A stretch of DNA of 40,385 nucleotides from contig JANXZC010000090.1 in the NCBI GenBank assembly GCA_025355725.1, positions 1-40,385 of the forward strand, given 5' to 3'. Positions 17,023-26,265 of the stretch are shown here, in pieces; position 1 is the stretch's first letter; every line of letters starts with the position of its first letter. A program made the translations under genes and the position numbers. This DNA is from Syntrophus sp. (in: bacteria). Its GTDB lineage: Bacteria; Desulfobacterota; Syntrophia; Syntrophales; UBA8958. The notes beneath the pieces are model-generated. The model searched no databases, was not told the DNA's origin, and worked only from the letters and a program-made list of their open reading frames with translations.

Positions 17023-17760
17023 GTGATCATCATACCTGCTATTGATCTCAAGGGAGGCCGATGTGTGCGGCTGGCGCAAGGGGATTTCAATCGGACGACC
17101 GTTTATGGTGAGCATCCGGCGGATGTTGCCGAACGCTGGCAGGATAAAGGTGCGGAACGAATACATGTGGTGGACCTCGATGGTTCCCTTGTCGGGTCCC
17201 CTCAGAACAGGGAGGCCATTGGCGACATCATCCGTGCCGTAAGTATCCCTGTGGAGTTGGGGGGAGGCATACGTGACATGGAGACAATTGCGAGTTATGC
17301 GAAACTTGGGGTCCGCTGGATTATCCTGGGAACCGCAGCGCTGAGAAACCCTGAACTGGTTCAAGAGGCCTGTCGGACCTTTGCAGATCAGATTATCCTG
17401 GGTATTGACGCCCGGGATGAGATGGTTGCCGTGCAGGGTTGGACGGAAACCACCTCTCTGACGGCGATTGATTTGATCCGAAGCTATCGGGACTGCCAGA
17501 TAAGCGCCGTGGTTTATACGGACATCAGGCGTGACGGCATGGAAACGGGAGTTAATATTGAGGCGACAGAGGCCCTCGCCAGGGCGATCAAAATTCCTGT
17601 CATTGCTTCCGGAGGGGTCGGGGGCATAGGCGATATCGAGAAACTTCTGGAAATTGAAGATTCCGGAGTCATCGGTGTGATTGCCGGCCGCGCTCTTTAT
17701 ACGGGCGCCCTTTCCCTGGAGGAGGCAATCCGGAAAACAAAGGAAAAACGGGAGGTATGA
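17023..17760 (+). CDS. hisA: ProFAR isomerase (HisA)
   Basis: The 245-residue TIM barrel catalyses the Amadori rearrangement of ProFAR, the fourth step of histidine synthesis. The catalytic Asp is in IIPAIDLKGG near the start and the second in VVYTDIRRDG; the phosphate-binding ELGGGIR and IASGGVGG are intact. It starts with GTG at 17023 after AAAGGATG. Its stop overlaps the ATG of the HIT gene. hisF and hisH are not in the window, so the pathway genes are split. Confidence 0.95.
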   Translation: MIIIPAIDLKGGRCVRLAQGDFNRTTVYGEHPADVAERWQDKGAERIHVVDLDGSLVGSPQNREAIGDIIRAVSIPVELGGGIRDMETIASYAKLGVRWIILGTAALRNPELVQEACRTFADQIILGIDARDEMVAVQGWTETTSLTAIDLIRSYRDCQISAVVYTDIRRDGMETGVNIEATEALARAIKIPVIASGGVGGIGDIEKLLEIEDSGVIGVIAGRALYTGALSLEEAIRKTKEKREV

Positions 17761-18107
17761 AAATGGACGATTGTATCTTTTGTGAAATTGTCAAAGGTTC
17801 GGTACCTTGCAGTAAAGTATATGAAGATGAAAAGGTTCTTGCCTTTGATGATATACATCCCATGGCTCCCGTGCACGTCGTAATTATTCCCAAGGAACAC
17901 ATTGCCACCATTCTTGATGTTTCCGAGGACAGAATGGCGGTTATGGGCGCCATGATTTCAGCCGGCCGGGAAGTAGCAAGGAGGAAGGGTATAGATCAGA
18001 ACGGATTTCGGATGGTGATAAATTGCAATGAAGAGGGGGGGCAGGTTGTATTCCATCTCCATATGCATATTTTAGGGGGGAAGAAGCTTCAGGATGGCCT
18101 TGGTTGA
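17757..18107 (+). CDS. HIT family nucleotide-binding protein (HinT-like)
   Basis: The 116-residue protein has the CIFCEIVKG start and the histidine triad HLHMHILGG near residue 100. CxxC with a later histidine may bind zinc. HinT-like proteins are small cytoplasmic purine nucleoside phosphoramidases. The ATG overlaps the hisA stop by ATGA; a second ATG two codons on is also possible. Confidence 0.93.
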   Translation: MKMDDCIFCEIVKGSVPCSKVYEDEKVLAFDDIHPMAPVHVVIIPKEHIATILDVSEDRMAVMGAMISAGREVARRKGIDQNGFRMVINCNEEGGQVVFHLHMHILGGKKLQDGLG

Positions 18108-18176
18108 GGCCCGAATACTTCGTTGACAAAAAGTAAATGGTGGATAAGTTAAGAGGCATAAATTTTTCAGTGATAT

Positions 18177-18641
18177 GTGAGGATGAAAAAGGATATGGAA
18201 CTTAATAAAAAAATAGAACAGGAAATGGTCAAGGCGGCGAAGGCCAAGGAGAAAATCCGCTTGTCCGCCCTCAGGATGATGAAAAACGCCGTTCATAATA
18301 AAGAGATCGATCTGAGACGGGAATTGACGGAGGCGGAATGCCTGCAAGTGTTTGCGGCGATGGTCAAACAGCGCCGGGATTCCATTGAGCAGTTCGAGAA
18401 GGGCGGCAGAATGGATCTGGTTGAAAAGGAGACATCGGAGCTGAATGTCGTTCAGGAGTTCATGCCTCAGCAGTTTTCGGAAGAAGATCTCACAGCGGCG
18501 ATAGAAAAGGCCATTCAAGAGACGGGTGCCGCAGGTCCCAAAGATATGGGCAAGGTAATGAAGGCCCTTTTGCCTGTAATCAGCGGCAGGGCGGATGGCA
18601 AGGTCGTAAGTGAAAAGGTTAAGGCGAGACTTTCAGGTTAA
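18177..18641 (+). CDS. yqeY: YqeY/GatB-like domain protein
   Basis: This protein of about 150 residues matches the YqeY family: helical, with LSALRMMKNAV near the start, KQRRDSIEQFEKGGRMDL in the middle and the terminal GRADGKVVSEKVKARL. It resembles the tRNA-binding tail of the GatB amidotransferase subunit. It commonly sits just before dnaG, as here (the primase ATG is 9 bases downstream). The start is uncertain between GTG 18177, ATG 18183 and ATG 18195. Confidence 0.92.
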   Translation: MRMKKDMELNKKIEQEMVKAAKAKEKIRLSALRMMKNAVHNKEIDLRRELTEAECLQVFAAMVKQRRDSIEQFEKGGRMDLVEKETSELNVVQEFMPQQFSEEDLTAAIEKAIQETGAAGPKDMGKVMKALLPVISGRADGKVVSEKVKARLSG

Positions 18642-18649
18642 CGCCGTTG

Positions 18650-20437
18650 ATGACTAAAGGTTCAATTCCTGAAGATAAGATTGACGAAATAAAGAGACGA
18701 ATCAATATCGTGGATCTTGTGTCGGGGTTTGTAAGTCTGAAACAGGCAGGAAGGAGCTATCTCGGTCTCTGCCCTTTTCATAAGGAGAAGACGCCCTCAT
18801 TTACGGTAAGTCCGGATAAACAGATTTTTTACTGTTTCGGTTGCGGTGAAGGAGGAAATGCCCTCGCCTTTGTCATGAAGATAAATGGCCTGACTTTTCC
18901 CGAAGCGATCCGGTATTTGGCGAAAAAAACAGGCGTTGCCCTTCCTGATCGACCCCTCAGCAGGCAGGAAAAGGAGCAATTGACTCTCAAAGAGAGAATG
19001 CTCCGTCTCCATGCCCTGGTTTCAGATTATTATTTGGCCCGATTGAACGGGAAGGAATGTCAGAAAGCCCAGATATATTTACAGAACCGGGATATCGGCG
19101 ACGAGGCTGTTAATACTTTCCAGTTAGGCTATTCCCTCGAGGGCTGGAGGTTTCTCAGGGATTATCTGGAACAAAAAAGGGTGCCCCTGCCCCTAGCCGA
19201 ACAGTCTGGACTCCTCGTAAAAAATGAACGAGGGGAATATTACGACCGATTTCGGGGCAGACTTATCTTCCCCATCGAAGACCAGGCCGGCCAGATCATT
19301 GCTTTTGGCGGGCGACTTCTAGGGGAAGGGGAGCCAAAATATTTAAATTCACCGGAATCGGCATTATTCAGCAAGGGAAAAAACCTGTATGGCCTCAGCA
19401 GGACGAAAGAAGACATTAGAAAAAGCGGTTATGCCATCCTGGTTGAGGGTTACTTCGACCTCCTATCCCTCTGGAATGCCGGAGTGAGAAATGTCGTTGC
19501 GACCTTGGGAACCGCCCTTACCCGGGATCATGTCGATTTGCTCCGCAGGTATACGAAAGATGTGGCAGTGGTATTCGATGGTGATGAGGCGGGTAAGAAG
19601 GCGCTGGCAAGAAGCCTGGGATTCTTTATTGATGGGAACCTGCACACCCGAGCCGTGATACTTCCCGAAGCATCCGATCCTGATGACTATGTTCGGAATT
19701 TTGGAAAGAAAAGATTCCAGGAATTGATTGAAAAGTCTCCCCCGGCGGTGGAATATTATCTTGATACCGTGGTCGGGAGCAGGGGAGATTTCGATCATAA
19801 CCGGGGCGCGCTCCGAGAAGCCCTGTCCTTTATAACCAGAATGGATAACGACGCGGAGAGAGATCTCTTTATTAAACTCGCGGCGGAAAGGATAGGCATC
19901 GACGAAGCTATTCTCAAGGCGGAAGTCATCCAGGGAACGGGGAAGAAACCTAACGAAACTGTTTCCCCGAAGAACGAAAATCGGTCCTCATCCCCTGTGG
20001 ATGCACTGGAAATGAACTTTGTTACGATGATCCTGGCTCACCCCGATAAGATTCCCGCTATGATCGACGCCGATATCCTGAAATGCTTCGGCAGCGACGA
20101 ATTAAGGAACCTGGGGAAGATTGTCGAAACTTATTATGGCAGGATCGGGAAAATCGACCTTAAGGACTTTGTTGACCATCTGGAGGCCGGGCCCCTGAGG
20201 GACGAGATATTAAGTCGTCTCATTGATTCGGACGCCTGGGAAGCAGACACAGTTGACAAGGTTTTCAGTGACATGATCCACCAGATCAGGCGCAAATGGT
20301 TCAAGGAAAGGCACCGGTCCTTGAAAATGAGGCTGATCAGGGCTCAGCAGGGGAGTGACCCGGAGTTGTGTCAGCGCCTGCTTATTGAAAAGGGAGACCT
20401 GATGAAGGCAGAAAAGGCAGTATTAGCGAAAGGGTAA
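18650..20437 (+). CDS. dnaG: DNA primase
   Basis: The 595-residue primase makes RNA primers at the replication fork. The CHC2 zinc finger is at about residues 40-65 (CPFHKEKTPSFTVSP then CFGCGEGG). The Toprim catalytic core has VEGYFD near residue 270 and VVFDGDEAGKKA near 310, and the C-terminal helical DnaB-binding domain occupies the last 150 residues. I start at ATG 18650; a TTG three bases earlier would add one residue. It lies between yqeY and rpoD, the classic macromolecular-synthesis arrangement. Confidence 0.96.
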   Translation: MTKGSIPEDKIDEIKRRINIVDLVSGFVSLKQAGRSYLGLCPFHKEKTPSFTVSPDKQIFYCFGCGEGGNALAFVMKINGLTFPEAIRYLAKKTGVALPDRPLSRQEKEQLTLKERMLRLHALVSDYYLARLNGKECQKAQIYLQNRDIGDEAVNTFQLGYSLEGWRFLRDYLEQKRVPLPLAEQSGLLVKNERGEYYDRFRGRLIFPIEDQAGQIIAFGGRLLGEGEPKYLNSPESALFSKGKNLYGLSRTKEDIRKSGYAILVEGYFDLLSLWNAGVRNVVATLGTALTRDHVDLLRRYTKDVAVVFDGDEAGKKALARSLGFFIDGNLHTRAVILPEASDPDDYVRNFGKKRFQELIEKSPPAVEYYLDTVVGSRGDFDHNRGALREALSFITRMDNDAERDLFIKLAAERIGIDEAILKAEVIQGTGKKPNETVSPKNENRSSSPVDALEMNFVTMILAHPDKIPAMIDADILKCFGSDELRNLGKIVETYYGRIGKIDLKDFVDHLEAGPLRDEILSRLIDSDAWEADTVDKVFSDMIHQIRRKWFKERHRSLKMRLIRAQQGSDPELCQRLLIEKGDLMKAEKAVLAKG

Positions 20438-20452
20438 GGTGGAGGCTTCTTT

Positions 20453-22204
20453 ATGGGAAAAGACATCCAATCCGAGGAATTTAAGAAACTGATGTCCTTG
20501 GGGGAAGAAAAGGGTTTTTTAACCTATGACGACGTGAACGATTTGTTGCCGTCGGATGTCATTTCGTCGGATCAGATTGACGATATCATCATGCTGTTTG
20601 GGGAGAAGAACATCGATATTATCGATACGGACAAGGGAGAAAAGCTGGTCGTCAAAAAGGCGCCGGACGAGCTTGTCGGATCAAAAGACGAAGATCTTAT
20701 CGGCTTGATGCCCGTGGCCGGCAAGACCGGCGATCCGGTGAAGATGTATCTTCGGGAGATGGGGATGGTATCCCTCCTTAGCCGTGAGGGGGAGGTTGAA
20801 ATTGCCAAAAAAATTGAGGATGGCATCCGGGATACTATGGATTCGGTTTTCAGTGTCACTGTCTGCATCAATGAGGTCGTGGATATTGGACGGAAGATAC
20901 GCAACGGGGAGATGAGAATCAAGAACGTCGTCGATAATCTTGAAGATGACGATGGTTTTGTGGAAGAAGACATGCATCGCGACCGGGTACTCAGGCTTAT
21001 TGACAAGGTTACCGCTCACAACAGGAAAAATGACAAACTCAAAGCGGCGCTGAAGGAGAAAGGGATTGATACTGAGCAGAAATCCGCCCACGAGAAGGCC
21101 ATCGATAAAAATACGAAGGCCATTATTCGTGATTGCCGGAAGGTGAGGTTCAGTAAAAAACAGATCGATCGGCTGGTTTCCATTCTCAAACAGTTCATCC
21201 TGGAGGTGGAAAAGGCCGAAGAAGAGATTAATCGCTGCAAGGAAAGCACCGGCCTGTCGCTGGCGCAACTGGAAAAGGCCTGGAGTCGCCTGCGGATGGA
21301 TCGCAAGGGCCATGGACAGGTGGCTAGAGAACTGAAGGTTTCTCTGGAGAAGCTCAAAAACTCCGAGGTTGTCATCAAGGAAGCCAATCGGCGGAAGAAA
21401 AAGGTATCACAAGAGATGGGATTGTCGGTAACAGAGCTCAAGAAGATTGTCACCACGATCGAGGAGGGGGAAGCGAAGGCGGAAATAGCCAAGAAAACCC
21501 TCGTCCAGGCCAATCTGCGGCTGGTTGTCAGCATTGCGAAAAAATATACCAATCGTGGATTGCAGTTCCTCGACCTCATTCAGGAAGGCAATATCGGTCT
21601 TATGAAGGCTGTAGACAAGTTTGAGTATCAGCGGGGATACAAATTTTCTACTTATGCTACCTGGTGGATCCGCCAGGCAATTACGCGGGCTATCGCCGAT
21701 CAGGCCAGAACGATCCGCATTCCTGTGCACATGATCGAAACCATAAATAAATTGATCAGGACATCTCGTTACCTGGTGCAGGAACTGGGCAGGGAACCAA
21801 CCCCCGAAGAGATTGCCACCAAAATGGAGTTTCCCTTGGAGAAGGTACGCAAAGTACTAAAAATTGCCAAAGAACCCATATCCTTGGAAACACCGATTGG
21901 CGAGGAAGAAGACAGTCATCTCGGTGATTTCATAGAAGACAAGAAAATAATGTCCCCTTCGGAAGCAACCATCAGTATGGATCTGGCCGAACAGACGAGG
22001 AAGATCCTGGCAACCCTGACGCCCCGTGAGGAAAAGGTTTTGCGGATGCGCTTCGGTATCAGTGAGCGGGTGGATGTCTCAACGGACGAATCAAGGGAGC
22101 CCCCGGTGAACCTGTCCCTGGAAATAACCAGGCAGGCGGAGACCAATGGGGTGAGAAAGCTCCGGAATCCTTCGCGCCGTAAACTCATCAAGCCGGCACT
22201 TTAG
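20453..22204 (+). CDS. rpoD: primary sigma factor with an atypical region 4.2
   Basis: The 583-residue protein has region 1.1, region 1.2 ([16 protein letters not shown]), a non-conserved insert and an intact region 2 ([16 protein letters not shown], then [15 protein letters not shown]), plus region 3 ([11 protein letters not shown]). Region 4 is normal up to KVLRMRFGI at residue 536, but residues 537-567 differ sharply from the usual family sequence. The recognition-helix segment reads [13 protein letters not shown] where TRERIRQIEAKAL is expected. The normal tail [11 protein letters not shown] then returns in register. It follows dnaG by 15 bases, as usual for the housekeeping gene. The altered stretch could be an assembly fault or real divergence. 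Confidence 0.93.
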   Translation: MGKDIQSEEFKKLMSLGEEKGFLTYDDVNDLLPSDVISSDQIDDIIMLFGEKNIDIIDTDKGEKLVVKKAPDELVGSKDEDLIGLMPVAGKTGDPVKMYLREMGMVSLLSREGEVEIAKKIEDGIRDTMDSVFSVTVCINEVVDIGRKIRNGEMRIKNVVDNLEDDDGFVEEDMHRDRVLRLIDKVTAHNRKNDKLKAALKEKGIDTEQKSAHEKAIDKNTKAIIRDCRKVRFSKKQIDRLVSILKQFILEVEKAEEEINRCKESTGLSLAQLEKAWSRLRMDRKGHGQVARELKVSLEKLKNSEVVIKEANRRKKKVSQEMGLSVTELKKIVTTIEEGEAKAEIAKKTLVQANLRLVVSIAKKYTNRGLQFLDLIQEGNIGLMKAVDKFEYQRGYKFSTYATWWIRQAITRAIADQARTIRIPVHMIETINKLIRTSRYLVQELGREPTPEEIATKMEFPLEKVRKVLKIAKEPISLETPIGEEEDSHLGDFIEDKKIMSPSEATISMDLAEQTRKILATLTPREEKVLRMRFGISERVDVSTDESREPPVNLSLEITRQAETNGVRKLRNPSRRKLIKPAL

Positions 22205-22244
22205 TTATGAATATAAGACAGGCGAAGGATGGCTAAAGAAGGTA

Positions 22245-22271
22245 TTGACATCTTGCCGGTTTGGGTATACT
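22245..22271 (+). promoter_or_regulatory. promoter of the tRNA-Met gene
   Basis: A perfect -35 hexamer TTGACA (22245-22250) is followed by TATACT at 22266-22271 (15-base spacer) or by the overlapping TACTTA at 22268 (17-base spacer). The promoter is 36 bases upstream of the tRNA. Confidence 0.7.
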
Positions 22272-22306
22272 TAAACCCATTGTTGACTAAGTGGTGAGAC
22301 AGGAGA

Positions 22307-22379
22307 GGGCCCATAGCTCAATTGGTAGAGCCACCGGCTCATAACCGGTAGGTCCCTGGTTCGAACCCAGGTGGGCCCA
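22307..22379 (+). tRNA. tRNA with CAT anticodon (tRNA-Met, elongator-like)
   Basis: The cloverleaf is complete. The acceptor GGGCCCA pairs with TGGGCCC; the D-arm is GCTC/GAGC; the anticodon stem ACCGG/CCGGT carries loop CTCATAA; and the T-arm CCTGG/CCAGG has loop TTCGAAC. The discriminator is A. CCA is not encoded, because the next bases are CTA. A CAT anticodon could also be a lysidine-modified tRNA-Ile2, which sequence alone does not exclude, but the overall form fits elongator Met. Confidence 0.93.
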
Positions 22380-22460
22380 CTATTAGATATGCATAAAGAA
22401 TACGCCATATTCAAGGGAAATGGTCAAACAGGGATGACCGGGAGACAAATCTTCCTTTGA

Positions 22461-22495
22461 AAAAAGTGCACCATGCCGATGGTGCACTTTTTTTT
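22461..22495 (+). terminator. terminator after tRNA-Met
   Basis: An 8-bp stem GTGCACCA/TGGTGCAC (22466-22473 with 22480-22487) with a 6-nt loop is preceded by A and followed by eight T. It ends the tRNA transcript before the zinc-ribbon gene. Confidence 0.9.
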
Positions 22496-22526
22496 GTCTT
22501 TTACGGGATAAGAAAGGGGAAAGTCG

Positions 22527-23252
22527 TTGAACGAACAATTATTGTATCTCATCGAGCTGCAAAAGATCGATACGGAAACGCAGAAAGTACTCCTTGGCAG
22601 AAAGGAGTTGCCCGTATTACTGGCAAGACAGGAAGAGGCATTCGGAGTTATAGAGTTACGGATTACGGAACACAGGTTCAATCTTGAGGAAAAAAACAGA
22701 ACCCATCGGGAGTTGGAAGATAAATTAAAAAAAGGGCTGGAGCAACTACGGAAAACAAGAGATCGTGTCCATGATGTCAAGTCCAACAAAGAATATCAGG
22801 CGGTGTTAAAGGAAATTGAAACGCTTGAACAAAAAAACGGGGTAGTGGAAGATCAGATTATTTCCATCCTTGAAGAAATCGATGCAGTCAAAACCTTACT
22901 GTCCGTAAAGGAGCAGGAATTTTTAGGGGAACAACAAAAGTACGAGGAGGACAAGAGAAAGACTGAGGAACAGATCGGTTCCATCGAATCGCAGTTGCAG
23001 TCCGGACAGAAGCAGGGGGAGGAAATCCGTGGAAAGATACGGAAGGACCTTTTAAAGAAATATGAGATAATCAAGAATGTCAATCACGGTCTGGCGGTCG
23101 TATCGGCATGGAAGGAGACCTGCAATGGTTGCCATATGAACATCCCTCCCCAACTTTACAACGAGCTTCTGGAATCAGGAGACGACCTGATTTGCTGTCC
23201 AAACTGTCGTCGCATTATTTATCGACACGAGCAAAATGTTGATGGTGCTTGA
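22527..23252 (+). CDS. coiled-coil C4 zinc-ribbon protein (DUF164/CT398-like)
   Basis: The 241-residue protein is a long helical hairpin or coiled coil (about residues 1-190) with a C-terminal zinc ribbon: CNGCH near residue 200 and CCPNCRR near 225. This is the architecture of the DUF164/CT398 family, thought to be a nucleic-acid- or protein-binding adapter. It starts with TTG at 22527, supported by AAGGGGA upstream. Its stop codon lies within the 5' end of the RNase P RNA. Confidence 0.88.
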   Translation: MNEQLLYLIELQKIDTETQKVLLGRKELPVLLARQEEAFGVIELRITEHRFNLEEKNRTHRELEDKLKKGLEQLRKTRDRVHDVKSNKEYQAVLKEIETLEQKNGVVEDQIISILEEIDAVKTLLSVKEQEFLGEQQKYEEDKRKTEEQIGSIESQLQSGQKQGEEIRGKIRKDLLKKYEIIKNVNHGLAVVSAWKETCNGCHMNIPPQLYNELLESGDDLICCPNCRRIIYRHEQNVDGA

Positions 23253-23627
23253 GCAGATCAGATGATCGCTGGTCCGGACTACCGGACGGGAGGAAAGTCC
23301 GAGCTCCACAGGGCAGGATGGTCGCTAACGGCGACTGGGGGCGACCCTAAGGAAAGTGCCACAGAAAATATACCGCCGCCTGGGGTAACCCGGACGGTAA
23401 GGGTGAAAAGGCGAGGTAAGAGCTCACCGCTTTCCTGGCGACAGGGAAGGCATGGTAAACCCCATCCGGAGCAAGACCGAATAGGAGAACGATTGAGGGC
23501 TGCCCGCCCGATGTTCTCGGGTAGGTTGCTTGAGGCAGCAGGCAACTGCTGTCCCAGAGGAATGGTCATCGCCGCCCTGCGGGGTAACCCGGGGGCGGAA
23601 CAGAACTCGGCTTACGATCTACTCAGG
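23248..23627 (+). ncRNA. rnpB: RNase P RNA, bacterial class A
   Basis: This is the catalytic RNA that removes tRNA 5' leaders. The conserved 5' core GAGGAAAGTCCGAGCTCC begins at 23290. The 3' core includes AGAGGAATGGTCATCG (about 23556) and CAGAACTCGGCTTACGATC at 23601. The terminal P1 helix pairs 23248-23259 with 23616-23627, including G-U pairs, which sets the ends. The 5' end overlaps the last codons of the zinc-ribbon gene, so the RNA is either processed from a joint transcript or has a promoter inside that gene. Confidence 0.95.
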
Positions 23628-23642
23628 CATCTCTTTATAAAG

Positions 23643-23675
23643 AAAAAGGGCGGTTCAGATGAACCGCCCTTTTTC
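23643..23675. terminator. bidirectional terminator between rnpB and ppsA
   Basis: A perfect 9-bp GC-rich stem GGGCGGTTC/GAACCGCCC (23648-23656 with 23661-23669) is flanked by A5 on the left and T5 on the right. It can end rnpB on the plus strand and ppsA on the minus strand. Confidence 0.9.
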
Positions 23676-23697
23676 TTTCTGCCCTATAGCATGAAAC

Positions 23698-26106
23698 TTA
23701 TATGCCCAGAGACCTCTCTGTTTCCTTGATGTCGATCGTGGTCTTGATGACCGTATCGGAGTTCAGGGAGATACTGCTTATCCCGCATTCAACAAGAAAC
23801 CGGGCGAATTCTGGATAGTCGCTCGGAGCCTGTCCGCAGATTCCGATTTTTTTCCCCATCTTGTTGGCCTTCGTAATGGCGATCCGGATCAGATCCATCA
23901 CGGCTTTATTCCGTTCGTCAAAAATGTGGGAAACAAGGAAAGAATCTCGATCCAGGCCAAGGGTGAGCTGGGTCAGGTCATTCGAGCCGATGGAGAAGCC
24001 GTCAAAAATCTCGCCGAATTCTTCGATCAAGAGGACATTGCTGGGAATCTCGACCATCATATAGATCTCCAGACCGTTTTCGCCCTGGACAAGGCCCCTG
24101 CCGGCCATGACCTCAACGACCTTTTTGCCTTCCTCGACAGTCCGGCAGAAGGGAATCATCAATATGGCATTGGTGAGGCCCATCTCATTTCGCACCTTTT
24201 TCATGGCCTCGCATTCCAGGGCAAAGGCATCGCGGTACCTTTCATTGTAGTACCGGGAGGCTCCTCGGAAGCCGATCATCGGGTTTTCCTCGTCCATTTC
24301 AAAATACTGGCCCCCGATAAGGTTTTTATATTCATTACTCTTGAAGTCGCTCATACGGACGACGACGTCGTTTGGATAGAAGGCGGCCGCAATCTTGGCA
24401 ACGCCCTGGGCCAGTTTGTCAACAAAGAAATCGGCCTTATTCTTATACCCATAGGTTAAGGATTCAATCTTCTCCCGGATGGCCGGATCGGCAACCTTGT
24501 CAAACTGGATCAGGGCCATGGGGTGGATGCTGATGAACTGGTTGATGATAAACTCCAGCCTTGCCAGACCGACGCCGTCATTAGGAATGGCGGCCAGATT
24601 GAAGGCATTTTCCGGATTGCCCACATTCATCATAATCTTGGTTTTCGGACGTTCGAGATTCTTGGCATCGACCCGTTGAACTTCGAATTTCAGGATACCA
24701 TCGTAGACATTACCGACTTCACCTTCAGCGCAGGATACGGTCGCCTCCTTGACGCCCTGGAGGGCCTTGGTGCCGTTCTCTGTGCCGACGATGCAGGGAA
24801 CCCCGAGCTCACGACTTACGATGGCGGCATGACAGGTCCTGCCGCCCCTGTTTGTGACAATTGCTGCGGCGATTTTCATGACCGGTTCCCAATCCGGATC
24901 GGTCATATCCGTAACGAGGACCTCTCCCTTTTTGAAGGTCATGATCTCATTTACCGATTCGATAATATGTACTGGTCCCGCGCCGATCTTCGAACCTACA
25001 GCCGTTCCCTGTACCAGAGGGGCCTTATGCTCCATAAGGACATAGCTTTCCAGAACGTTGGCATCCTTCTGGGACTGGACTGTTTCCGGTCGGGCTTGGA
25101 GAATGAAGAGTTCACCAGTCCGTCCATCTTTCCCCCACTCAATATCCATGGGCTTAAAATAGCCGGCCTCCTGTGAGTAGTGATCTTCGATAATCGTTGT
25201 CCAGCGGGCCAACTTTAGAATCTCATCTTCGTTAAGACAAAACTTGCGCCGTTCCTCGATGGCTACGGACACTGTTTCCGTAGCCTCTCCTCCCTTACCG
25301 CCGGCGTACACCATCTTGAGCTCTTTCGTGCCCAGCTTTTTCTGAACAATGGGACGGTGACCCAGCTTCAAGGTGGGCTTGAATACAAAAAATTCATCAG
25401 GATTCACCGTACCCTGTACCACTGTCTCTCCGAGGCCGTACGCGGCGGTGATGAGGATGGCTTCCTTGAAGCCAGATTCCGTATCGATTGAGAAAATGAC
25501 ACCCGATGAGGCGAGATCGGAGCGGACCATTTTCTGCACGCCGATGGAGAGGGCGATGGACATATGATCGAAGCCCTTGTCAAAACGGTAGGAGATAGCC
25601 CGGTCTGTGAAGAGGGAAGCAAAGCAATGCTTACAGGCTTCAAGGAGGGCAGCTTCCCCGGTGATATTCAGATAAGTTTCCTGCTGGCCGGCAAAGCTTG
25701 CATCGGGAAGGTCTTCCGCAGTTGCCGAGCTCCTCACGGCCACGTCGGTGTTTTCCCCGTATTCGTCACATAGTTTCTTGTAGGCGTCGCTAATAGCCGC
25801 TTTCAAGTCATTCGGGAAGGGGGCGTTGTAGATGAGTTCGCGGACTTTTCGGCCTCTGTCCTTGAGATTCTGGAGATCATGAGTATCCAGATCAGATAAG
25901 ACTGCCTTGATCTGATCACGAATTCCCGCAGACTCGAGAAGGTAGCGGTAGGCAAAGGCGGTAATGGCGTATCCATCGGGGATGCTCACACCTTTGGGGA
26001 TCAATTCTCTGCGCATTTCCCCGAGGGAGGCATTTTTCCCTCCCACCTGCGGGATATCAGCGAGTTGCAGTTCATCGAACCAAAGGACTAACTTGTTGTC
26101 ATTCAT
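23698..26106 (-). CDS. ppsA: phosphoenolpyruvate synthase
   Basis: The 802-residue enzyme converts pyruvate, ATP and water to PEP, AMP and phosphate for gluconeogenesis. The N-terminal ATP-grasp domain has VRSSATAEDLPDASFAGQQ near residue 120. The swivelling phosphohistidine domain has GGRTCHAAIVSRELG with the catalytic His426. The C-terminal PEP/pyruvate TIM barrel ends with GICGQAPSDYPEFARFLVE, which holds the conserved cysteine. The length and all motifs are normal. It is a single-gene unit with a shared terminator. In an anaerobe it would feed acetyl-CoA-derived pyruvate into sugars. Confidence 0.97.
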   Translation of the reverse strand: MNDNKLVLWFDELQLADIPQVGGKNASLGEMRRELIPKGVSIPDGYAITAFAYRYLLESAGIRDQIKAVLSDLDTHDLQNLKDRGRKVRELIYNAPFPNDLKAAISDAYKKLCDEYGENTDVAVRSSATAEDLPDASFAGQQETYLNITGEAALLEACKHCFASLFTDRAISYRFDKGFDHMSIALSIGVQKMVRSDLASSGVIFSIDTESGFKEAILITAAYGLGETVVQGTVNPDEFFVFKPTLKLGHRPIVQKKLGTKELKMVYAGGKGGEATETVSVAIEERRKFCLNEDEILKLARWTTIIEDHYSQEAGYFKPMDIEWGKDGRTGELFILQARPETVQSQKDANVLESYVLMEHKAPLVQGTAVGSKIGAGPVHIIESVNEIMTFKKGEVLVTDMTDPDWEPVMKIAAAIVTNRGGRTCHAAIVSRELGVPCIVGTENGTKALQGVKEATVSCAEGEVGNVYDGILKFEVQRVDAKNLERPKTKIMMNVGNPENAFNLAAIPNDGVGLARLEFIINQFISIHPMALIQFDKVADPAIREKIESLTYGYKNKADFFVDKLAQGVAKIAAAFYPNDVVVRMSDFKSNEYKNLIGGQYFEMDEENPMIGFRGASRYYNERYRDAFALECEAMKKVRNEMGLTNAILMIPFCRTVEEGKKVVEVMAGRGLVQGENGLEIYMMVEIPSNVLLIEEFGEIFDGFSIGSNDLTQLTLGLDRDSFLVSHIFDERNKAVMDLIRIAITKANKMGKKIGICGQAPSDYPEFARFLVECGISSISLNSDTVIKTTIDIKETERSLGI

Positions 26107-26217
26107 GGGATTCCTCCTGTGGGTAGTTGTTTTTTTATGGAAGGATCATTGCACTGGACCGTCTATCAGTAATGAAATCCGAAGTCAAATAGAAAGATTC
26201 GAGGTGAGTCATTATGA

Positions 26218-26252
26218 GGAAAAAAAAGAGGCCGGATTGAATCCGGCCTCTT
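26218..26252 (-). terminator. terminator of the atpE-Cache unit
   Basis: A perfect 10-bp stem (26228-26237 with 26241-26250) has a 3-nt loop. On the minus strand it is followed by a run of seven or more T. It lies just after the Cache-domain gene. Confidence 0.9.
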
Positions 26253-26265
26253 CATGGTTCAAGGG

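Noticed and set aside
22461-22495. Possible riboswitch or small RNA after tRNA-Met
   Set aside because: The stem followed by eight T is a simple intrinsic terminator; no aptamer-like structure is visible.
23262-23729. A 155-codon plus-strand frame over the RNase P RNA
   Set aside because: The sequence is fully explained by the rnpB core motifs and its terminator; the frame is accidental.
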